Below, piece after piece: positions 7,601 through 16,600 of a DNA stretch of 19,735 bases. Under the pieces are notes generated by a model, which was not told where the DNA came from, searched no databases, and saw nothing but the letters and a program-made list of their open reading frames with translations. Both the position numbers and the translations under genes were made by a program. Origin of the DNA: Amoebophrya sp. AT5.2 (lineage: Eukaryota > Sar > Dinophyceae > Syndiniales > Amoebophryaceae); the NCBI GenBank assembly GCA_005223375.1, contig RXOD01004633.1, positions 1-19,735 on the forward strand. The letters run 5' to 3'. Each line of letters starts with the position of its first letter. The first letter of the stretch is position 1.

Positions 7601-10600
7601 AGTCGGCGGCCCCCGCCCGATACCACTCAGGCCGGAAGCGGAGTATGTTCCTCGACTCGACGGGGCAGGGGTCCGCTCTCTTGAGGGACTCGTAGAACCG
7701 CCCCCGCCCCGATTCCTTCATCCATTTCGCGGCCGGAGGCGGGCAATCAGGCGCCACCTCTTTGTCGAGGAATTTCGCGCCGAACTTGTCCCGCTCCTTC
7801 TTCACGTCGTCGAGTTTTTGCCCCAGTTCCGACTAGGCCGGCATCTCCCGGAAAAAGAAACCAGCGCACTCGATAGCTTTTTGCTGCTGGTTGTTCCAGT
7901 CGCGCGGATCGCGGAGCAGCTTCTGGCTAAAGACGCGACGCGTGATGGGTCAGACGTTGCGCACTGCTGCTTTTTGGTCCAGTCGCGCGGATCTCGGGGC
8001 AGCTTCTGGCTAATGACGCGACGCGTGATGGGTCAGACGTTGCGCACTTCCTGCCAAGCAAGAGTCTGCACCACCACCCCGGCGGACAGGTCGCTCCTCT
8101 CGGACTGGCCATGTGGTCCCTTTCCTTTGTCGAGCTGGTACATGGTTCCGGCGCATGGTCTCGCTCGGCGCTTGTTGCCTCCACCTTCGTCGTCACCTCT
8201 TTGCCCCCCTTCCCGTTCCCAGTCGACCGCGTGGAGCTGGGCGCGTCGTTCGTAACTGCGAGGAAGCACAGGCAGCAGCTTCAGCGTGAAACTACTGCCC
8301 CGCATGGGCTCCAGTGCATGCGGTGCGACCCATTCTCAACGCGCAGCATGCACCGACGCCACTTCCGTCGTTTTCTGGGCCGTCTTGTTGCCGAGATGCT
8401 GCCGATTCGCCGACGCGGAGGAGGCTCAGGCGCGCCGCCGTTCTCTCTTCGCACGCAGTCGCCAGGGAAGTTCTCGAGCTGTGCCAGGTAGTAGTCGCGC
8501 TCTTCGTAGAGTAGTTCCCGACGCGTCTTCATCGGTGTGGGCATCCCCTGCTGCGGCCGACGTCGTTGAAGGGCTTGAAGGCTTTGCCGACTCCCTTGCC
8601 GGTTCCGGTGCTGTTGAAGGGGTTGAAGGCTTCGCCGACTCCCTTGCCGGTTCCGGTGCTTCTGCTCTGCTGCGGCGCTGGAGCGCTCCGGGGGCGAGTT
8701 GCGGCGGGCTTTGGGGGGGTCAAGGGTCATGGGCGCCTTGCCCCCCCCCCTTTTTCGTGTGAATTGCAAGGCGATACCCAAAAAAAAATCGTTCCCGTTT
8801 CCGGTCCCGTTTCCGTGATAATCGTACAGAAAAGCCAAAAAATCGGCCCCGTTTCCGTGATAATCACACAGAAAAGCCAGGACCGTCTCCGCGCCATCCT
8901 GTCGCGACAACTTACCAAGCAGGGCAAGGGAATGCCTGCGCTCCGAGTGCGTTCCGATGGCTTTCCGCGAGGGGCTTGCCTCGAAGTTTCCGTCGCGGTA
9001 GGTGCGCGCGGCCCGCGGCGGGCGCAGTGACGCCAGTCGTGGCGGCTGTTTCTTTCGCTCCCGCAGTCATGTCTGTGACAACGGCGGCGCCATCACTGGG
9101 GAGCTCCCTGGCATCGGCGTCCGTCGGCTTGTGCTGCTTCTCTTCCGCCTGGATGGAGCTAAGGAAGGTAAGCAGGCCGACCAACACGGAATCGCAGCCC
9201 TGGCGGGCCGACCACTGGCGGCCAGCCCGGTTGGCCAACTTATTGGCGTGGCGGCTTTTGGGCTCTTGCGTGTTGGCTGGCGGCAGCTTTTCACCTGGGA
9301 CCGCCGGGCTGTGCTTGTATGTGTGAGGACGCTGCGCAAGGCTTGGGGCTGGCGAGCTTGCAGCACGCGCAAAAGAAAGGCGCGCACCCAGCGGCTTGGC
9401 GATCGCTTCTCTACGGCAGCGCGGGCGTTTATGCCCCGCTGCATAAAAGGCCGAAAGTGGTCGAGGCTTTTCCAGCGGGCACCCTCTTCGTTTTGCTTAT
9501 CTTTCCGAGGTGCGCGCCGAAATCGTCGCCGGTCTTGTACTCCGGGCGCCGATGCCCTTGCAGCAGGAACGTCGGCAGTTCTGCTCTGGGCCCCGGTTCG
9601 CCCCTGAGGGCCTTCGGTATATCTTGCACCACCGACGAGAGGGCGGGGGAGCTGCTCGCTGCTGTTTTGTATTCGGCTGCAATGAATGCGACAGCCGCCG
9701 GCCGTGCTCAAAACGGGGGCAGGCCAATCCGTACCAAGCTCGTCGCTTTCCTTAAGCTGCCCTGTGCTTTCAGGGCTTGGCTGCGAGCCTTCAAGTTCTC
9801 CTTCAAGACCGGACTGGTCGAGTAGGGAAGGGAACTCCTCCGCACCACGGTAAGACGGCGATCGGCGCCAGCCGGTATCCTCTCAGGGAGGCGGGACCTA
9901 TGTTCTGCTTGAGCGTATGCATGGCACGCGCCTGGTAGCGCGTCGCCGAGACTACTTGGACACCGCTCGGCCCCCAGGAAAGCCGCCAGGCGGCCGCGTT
10001 TCGCGCCGCCGCCGGATCTTGCTGCGCGACAGCCTTGCCGGGCGTTCTCCTGTGCGTGACTGCTGCGGGGGTTTCCCATCATCGCCGTGGCCTGAGTTGG
10101 CCGGAAACTCAGCCAGGGCCGGCGCCTTTGGAGGTCCAGCGGGAAGACGCGGGCGTCGTGTGCTGGACATTCAAACCGGAGACGAGGGAAATGGCCGGCC
10201 CTGGCGCCGCTGGCGCGTATTATCTCGGAGGCCCAAACCTTAAGCCTGAAACTCTTCGCCCTAGCCCCTAAACCGTTGACCCTATACCCTAAACCTGGGC
10301 GGGGTGTGTCTGGCTTCCTTGCGCACGTCATTGATTTGCGGGGACAGCGTCGCCCGCTCGTGATTTTGCGCGCTTGCCAGCTTCGTCCTCTCGTGGAATC
10401 GTGCGGCCGCCAACGTCTTGCCCTCGTGGTTTCGTGTTCGTCTCTGTTTCGTGCGTCCGGCCTTTCCGTGGGCTCGCGCATCTTCTCAGAGGCTTCGCGC
10501 AGCGTTTGGCCCGTCGTGGTGGTCTTTGGTGTGCCATCCGTGCGCCCGGGCGAGCAGGCTGCTCGGCAATTTGCTACCATGTGCATCGTCCTCGCAATAT

Positions 10601-13600
10601 TTCGGCTGCGGGTCCTCATAGTGCAAGGCGGTCCGGCTGCTTTTTTTCGGCAGTCGTTTCCGCTACTTGCTTGGGCATAAGGATGAGCGCCGGGGGGGTG
10701 TGGGGCGCAGCTGGCTTCGCGGCCGGAGGTCCCGCGCGGCTGGTGATCGGTGTTGGCGCCCGTGTTCTCCAGTCCAGTACTCGCGCCCGGGCTGCCTCCA
10801 GGATTGACAGCACCAGCGTCCATCTCGTCATCCGGGCGCTTCTCCTCAAAGACCACGCCCAGCCCGTCACTCGTCGACAGGTCGTCAGCCGCGTCCTCAT
10901 TCGTGATGGGACGGCGGGCCGCAACCTCGAAGAGGCCCGGGCTCTGGTTGATAATCTGACAGGCAACAGCGAGGGCACAGCTTTCCACCTGCGCGATCGG
11001 CGCGTAGTACGTGCCCAGCTTGGTCTTGGGGCGTCCTCCAGACCTCCCATTCCCACACTTCTTTTCCCGTACCTCCTTCGCCCGAACGAAATCTCTCCGG
11101 CGGGTGCCATTGAGACTCGTTCAGCCCTTTCAAACGGTTCTGGATGTGCTTGGCGTTGGTGCCGCTACCGCTGCCCAAAAACCCCGCGAGCAAGTTCTTC
11201 ACTTTCTCCGCCGTAATCTCGTCGCACTCCTCGTTGCAATGCTTGATCGCCCGCTTTAAGAGGGCGCTTTTCATCCCCGCAAGAGTCACCGCTGCCAGCT
11301 CTGCCAACGTCCAAGACGTGCCGTCATCTACCGCCGTCAAGGGGCCGAGCGCCTGACTGCGGAGCTTCGGCTGCGGCGGAGCGTGTTACGGTTAGCAAGC
11401 CTGGGGAATCGGCCCCCGGCCTCGCTGAGTACGAGCGCAGCGAGGCCTTCCACTGGATCGCGCACAACGTTAAGCCGGCCCAGCCGGTGGAGCAGGTGCG
11501 CCGTCGTCGGGGTCCTCTCACTCCTGTCCCGACTCCGGGGCCTCATGCTGCTCCATTTTGCACGGCCAAAACAATGGGCGCCAAGTGTCGGACTCCTCCG
11601 GCGCGCGGTCGCTCGTGCGCCACGCCGTAGACGGGGCGCGGCAGCTCAAGAAATAGACCGCCAGACTTCACCCGCATCCTCTTCCCGGTGGGCCCCGCTT
11701 CCAGCTGGCAAGCGATGCCCCCGACCTGCATCACGGGGCCACTCAGCAGATCACGTCCCGCGATCTTCTCACGGATCAGCCTCCCTTGGTCTGATCGGTG
11801 GGAGTTGAAGGCGTGCGACATCGGCCCGAGCACTTTCGCGCTGCAAAGCTTGCACGCTTGCGCCCCGCTCTCCTTCCCGACCTGCCGCGTTGTGGTTCCC
11901 TTGCAGTGCCTAACGTGGCGCCGCATATCCTGCAGGGAGTCCAGACTGCGCAAACGGCACGCGTAGCGTACGCATTTACTTGCCTGACTGTCGCGGGTTT
12001 CTACTCTGGAGCCAGCTCGCGCGTACATGTACAAAGTGCGCGACTTGTCCGGCGGGGGGCCGCCTTTGCCGTGGGTGGCAACGAACGCGCCGAGTTTTGC
12101 CCCCGCTGCCCGGCCCATCTACCCAAGTCGTGTCGGCGCCGCACGTCGTCACCGCTCCCATTTTCCTCGCGTCGGCGGAGGTCACCCGAGTCCGGGCCCA
12201 GCGGCATTCCCGGGGCAAGCGGGTATGCGTGCCGATTCTGCACCACCAGCGGGCACCTTTAGCCTGCTGCGAGGAAAGACTGTCCGCCGACTTCCGCCGC
12301 TTTCGGTCTCCTTCTTTCCTTTGAAAGGGCGGCCACGACTGCCCGGGAATAGAAACCCCAAGCGCCACCGGATGAGATGACGGACCTCACTTGTGGCGTG
12401 GTTACAGCCGGGGGGAAGTTCGTTGACGGGGTGAGTGCTTGCCCGGACTTGTTCGCGGATGCGGCCAGCTGTATGAAGTCGCTGCGAATGGACGCCGTGG
12501 AGGCTTTTCGGGGCCTTTGGAGCATCCAGATCGCGCAAGCGTTTCGTTTTCGCTGGATCGTTGTGCCACAGGCTGAAGAGAGCAAGACCGACGCGGCCCG
12601 CAAATTAATGATCCCGCCCACCCCGTTCGACTCGCGCCCGTCCCTCCTTCCGGCTTGTTCTTGTCTTGCAGCTCCTCCGCGCGTTAGAGCTGCACCAAAC
12701 AGACACCCCGCGGCCGCGCTGTTCATAATATAGCTGCAAGCACCAAACCCAAAGCAGGACGAGCGTCGAGAGCAGAAAGGTCCGCGCGCGATCGGCTCGA
12801 CGCTATCGCGCAAAGAAAGGCCGGCAATATCTCCGGGGGCGGGCGCGCACTCGTGTGACGGCACTCCCACACACCATCAGACGACTCAGCGCCAGCTTCC
12901 TCTTCCCCTGTATTGCGCCAATTTGCCCCCCTGTACTCGCGGAGCACATCGGGCGGGGTGGAGGTAATTGAGTCGGTCCTTTTCGGCGTTCTTCCCCGTG
13001 CCCGTCTTGTGAGTCGGCGCCTCCTTCTTGGTCTTGTTCGCATTGTTTTACCAGTTGGGGCCTCGCTCCAAAACCCTGGCCAGGAGCTTGGCCGCCTCGA
13101 GGGCGTCCGTCGTGGTCCCGAATTCGACGCAGTTGCGAAAGTCGGCGATCGCCTCCTGGATAGGCGTTCGGCAACCCGCTCGAGCGCGCTCTCGTTTTTG
13201 CGTAGCGCAGTCCTGAAGCGCGTCAAGAGGTCCTGCAGCTTTTCTAAGCGCCACACCTCCGACGCCGCGAGCGGCCGCATTTTAGGACTGCGATCGCGTT
13301 CGCGGCAAAGTTTTCCGCCCACTCTTCGCTGGCCTCGTCCGCCACCTCCGTCAAAGCCGCCGCGTTGGATTGCAAGGCGCTGAGCAGGTTTCCACAGACC
13401 CCGTTGGGCGTGGCGCGCATAAACTTGCGCGGGTTCGCTTCAATGGCGTCCATGAGCTTGCTCGGCCGCGAGGCGATCCAACCTCTTGTAGAGTTCGATG
13501 CCTACGCGGCGGCGGTAGTCTTGTGGGTTCTCGTAGAACTTCTCCCAGTAGGAGGCGGCGAAAGCAGAAAGGTCCGCGCGCGATCGGCAGGAAGGAACAG

Positions 13601-16600
13601 AACCGCGCCTGAGCGGTTCGCGCGTTTCGCGTGCCGGGTGCTGATCGCCAGGGGGCGCGGCTCTTTCTTAGTTCCAGGACCCCGATACGCTTGGAGCGCA
13701 GGGCGCGCGGCGAGTCAGGGCCCTCGGCATCGCAGTGCCCACGTAACTGGCTAAGGTGGCTGGTACTCATTGCGAGATAGCGGCCACCGGCGGGCGGCCC
13801 TCTCATCCAGTCGGCGGGCGGCCCGAAGTTTTGCAGTACACTGCGCGCCCGGAGTTCTGTGCGCTCGGTCGTGACTTTGCTGCTTAGTTAGTACTTAGGT
13901 GGGCTCGGTCGTGACTTTACTGCTTAGTTAGTACTTAGTTCTCCACCAGCCACGGCAGCGCCTCGGCGAACCCGGTCCCGGGCGGTATTCCGCCCTTACG
14001 TTCTTCCGCTCCAAGGCGAATCCCTCAGGGAAGTCGGTGCCCGCGCGTCTTCGCTCATGGTCCGCGCCCCGCCGGGCAGAAAAATGGCCCGCGGGCTGCT
14101 GGCTGGGCTTCGTGTTGTTTTTGCTCCGTTTCTGCAGCATTTGAATGCCCCGCCTTTGCGGCGTTTGTTTTGAGGGGGCTTGCGGCTTTCGCGAATCCCC
14201 CCCTGGACTGAGCGCGCGCGTGCAACAGCTGCCGCGCTTTTGCGTTGGGAGGGCTTCTGCCTGGCGCATTTCGTTCGCGCTCGATGAAAGCAAGGAAGGC
14301 GACGCCGCGGCGCCTATCTTTCTTTGGGCGATCTAACGCGTTGCAAATGCCACCCGAAGTTAAACGCACGCGAACAAACTAAAGAAACGGGGCCCCGGAA
14401 ACGCAAGGCAACAATCTAACTCACCGCCCCAGGTCTCCATCGCGAACATGCACAAGACGAGTGGGGAGCGCCGCAAGTCTGTGCCTGCTGTCCAGCGAGA
14501 CCCACTGCGGGAGGCTGTCAAGATCTGGCGCATCGAGAAGTTCGACGCGGTCGAAACTCCTGCGGACTCCTACGGGCAGTTCTTTTCGGGGGACAGCTAC
14601 ATCGTTGAGTACGTGTATCGCGCGGACAACGGAAAGATCGAGGAGGCGCTTTTGTATTTTTGGCAGGGGGAGGACTCAACGGCGGACGAGAAAGGAAGTT
14701 CGGCTATCCTGTGCGCAAAGTTCGACTCGGAGCGGTTTGGCGGGCAGGCGACCCAGGTCCGAGTCGTGCAGGGGAAGGAGCCGAGCAACTTCCTGCGCCT
14801 TTTTCAGGGAAAAATGGTGCTGCACCAGGGAGGCTGCGACAGCGGTAGAACCTTAAGCAACCCAAGCCTTATACTTGATGTTCCGAGGACGGAAGTCCCC
14901 ACAGCATAAACTCCCGCAACTTGATGTTGCTGCGCAAGTAGAGCCCACACTCACTCATGTACCTCGAAAACTCGATAAGCATTCCTCTGAAGAGACACCC
15001 GTAGTACAGCACAGGGCAGAAGTGCACTATTGTCGGGTCAATGTAGCTGGGAGCCATTTTAGCCTCGCAAAGGGGTAGAAATAGGTGCTGAAAAACACAA
15101 AGTGTGTATACTCGACCTTGAGTCAACAGTAGCATTAAGCATCAGCAACGCGAATATACGAACTGCGAGGACTTCTAACCTCGGCCCGCAACACAGGTTT
15201 TCGCAGCACTCGTGCTGATTCCACCACTTCTTCCACCACCGCCGACGCCGACGCGTATCCGAAGCTGTACCACATTCGCGGGTTCTCTTTGTCGGAGTGC
15301 AAGGCGACCCAGGTTGCGTGCGAGGCCCAGAACTTGAACTCGAATGACGTGCTCGTGCTCTTTCCGTCCGAGAGCGAGCCTGCCTTCGTCTGGCAGGGCG
15401 CCGGCGCCAGTAAGGACGAGCTCGAGCTGGGATCTCACCTCGCGAAAACCCTCGCCACCACCTCGGACGTCGGAAGTGCGGCGAAGGTCATCACCGAGAA
15501 GTCCGAGCCCGACGAGTTCTGGGGCTACTTCAAAACCGGCAAGCAGGAGTACGCTTCGGACCCTGTGCTCGCCGACCCGGACTTCGCACCACGGCTGTTT
15601 CAGGTCTCGAACGCGAGCGGGGCGCTGCGGGTGGAGGAAGCGTTCCAATTTACGCAGGAAGACCTGATTGAGGAAGATGTGATGCTGCTCGACTGCTACT
15701 CGGCGGTCTACGTGTGGGTCGGCGACGGCGCGCACGAGCAGGAGAAGAACGAGGCGCCGAAGATCGCCGAACAGTATATCGAGAGCTCGCCGGACAGGCG
15801 GCTGGTGGAAGACACGCCCATCGTGATCGTGAAAGCGGGAAACGAGCCGCTGCTCTTCACCTGCCACTTCGTCGGATGGGACGCCTCAAAGAGAAAAGGT
15901 TAGCGGCCCGATGATCGATGATTAGAACTGAAGTAAATACAGTGGGTAAGATGGGTACGAGTGAACAGTAACGAGATACTTAAAGCTCACAAGAAGATCA
16001 CTGATGGCTGGAATCTAGACATTGCGACGTGCAGAACTGATTCTGAAATGAACAAAACTAGCACTGCGCAAAGCTGTAAAGAAAGCAGTTGTATTTACGA
16101 AGTATGAAGGTCTAGCTCTAGATCACTTTATTTGGTCCACGGACAGGCTTCGCCGACCTGTACGAGGAGAAGCAGAAGAAGCGGAATTCTGTGCTGCAGG
16201 CGGAGAAGGAAGCTGACGAGAAGGCCCTTGCGGACGAGGACGCGAAACGCGCCTCGAAGGCGCTCGAGATGGAGCAGAAGCGGGAGTCGGAAAAGCGACA
16301 GAAGCAGCAGGAGGCCGAAGAGAAGAAAAAGGCAGAGGAGGGCACCGCGTTCGGCAGGAAGAGCGTGATTAAGGGAGAGGCTGGAGCAGATTCAGCGAAA
16401 TTGAACGAGGACGGCGTGAAGACAACGAAGAGCAAGGAGTCCAATCCCCAGGACGCCAACCGAAGCACCCGGGACTCGACGAAAGAGAATGACGAAAAGG
16501 AGAGAAGTACAGTCACGGGCGGCGTGGCGCCGTCGCCAGGAAGCCCGAGCAGCCTCCGGAGGCCGTCTGTGAAAGGTAAGTGAGTACATTGCTGTGTGTT

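Larger units (their letters stand above)
8281..8910 (-). pseudogene. Decayed antisense coding segment carrying short amino-acid repeats
   Basis: A 209-codon minus-strand frame runs from 8910 to 8281. It opens with a repeated unit (AFLCDYHGNGADFL then AFLYDYHGNGTG), corresponding to the 42-bp DNA repeat. A Pro/Arg-rich stretch spans the 48-bp repeat, followed by a helical piece MKTRRELLYEERDYYLAQLE. In a second frame the 48-bp repeat reads as STGTGKGVGxAFxPFN twice. Homopolymer runs at 8713-8719 (G), 8741-8750 (C) and 8780-8788 (A) are likely frameshift sites. No family is recognised. Confidence 0.4.
12259..13806 (-). pseudogene. Decayed antisense coding segment, frame changes about every 100-200 bp (unknown family)
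   Basis: Reading the minus strand from 13806, protein-like pieces follow one another in changing frames: MSTSHLSQLRGHCDAEGPDS; then (13577-13440) ASYWEKFYENPQDYRRRVGI and ELYKRLDRLAAEQ; then (13453-13280) MDAIEANPRKFMRATPNGVC, LLSALQSNAAALTEVADEAS, EEWAENFAANAIAVL; then (13279-13140) ASEVWRLEKLQDLLTRFRTA and KNESALERVAER; then PIQEAIADFRNCVEFGTTTD and ALEAAKLLARVLERGPNW; then PPDVLREYRGANWRNTGEEE; then (to 12259) ASTASIRSDFIQLAASANKS, NFPPAVTTPQVRSVIS and GGAWGFYSRAVVAALSKERR. The mostly helical pieces join end to end with small overlaps, as expected of one long ORF with many indels. Family unknown. Confidence 0.55.
6241..14432 (+). other. Villin intron 3, 8192 bp, with a nested decayed antisense element
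   Basis: The donor is agcgag|gtaagg and the acceptor gcccag|gtctcc, in phase 0, lying between the end of G3 and the G3-G4 linker. The other introns of this gene are 147-352 bp and A/T-richer. This one is over 20 times longer and from about 6300 to 14340 it is G/C-rich like exon DNA. It carries antisense protein-like reading broken by frameshifts and stops, several short tandem duplications and a telomere-like array, each listed separately. Only about 50 bases at the left and 90 at the right look like ordinary intron. I found no terminal inverted repeats or target-site duplication by eye. If there are two genes instead of one, this is the intergenic space. Confidence 0.75.

Noticed and set aside
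7344..8255. 303-codon plus-strand open frame inside the villin intron
   Set aside because: Arg/Leu/Pro-rich with no motif, directly antisense to the more protein-like minus-strand reading (for example GQKLDDVKKERDKFG). It is best explained as a shadow in G/C-rich DNA.
8565..8880. CRISPR-like or satellite array
   Set aside because: There are only two copies of each unit, no regular spacers, and the window is plainly eukaryotic.
9708..10988. 426-codon minus-strand open frame taken as a single intact gene
   Set aside because: Only its first ~80 codons look like protein. The rest is Arg/Ser/Pro-rich and reads through the telomere-like heptads, so openness is due to G/C content.
6241..14432. Standard transposon or retroelement (RT, DDE integrase, transposase, LTR, TIR)
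   Set aside because: I saw no YxDD-type, DDE or helicase signature in any antisense fragment and no terminal repeats or target-site duplication by eye. Heavy decay means this cannot be excluded.
14869..15135. 88-codon antisense frame within villin intron 4
   Set aside because: It is short, lacks a motif, and the intron is well defined by flanking gelsolin sequence.
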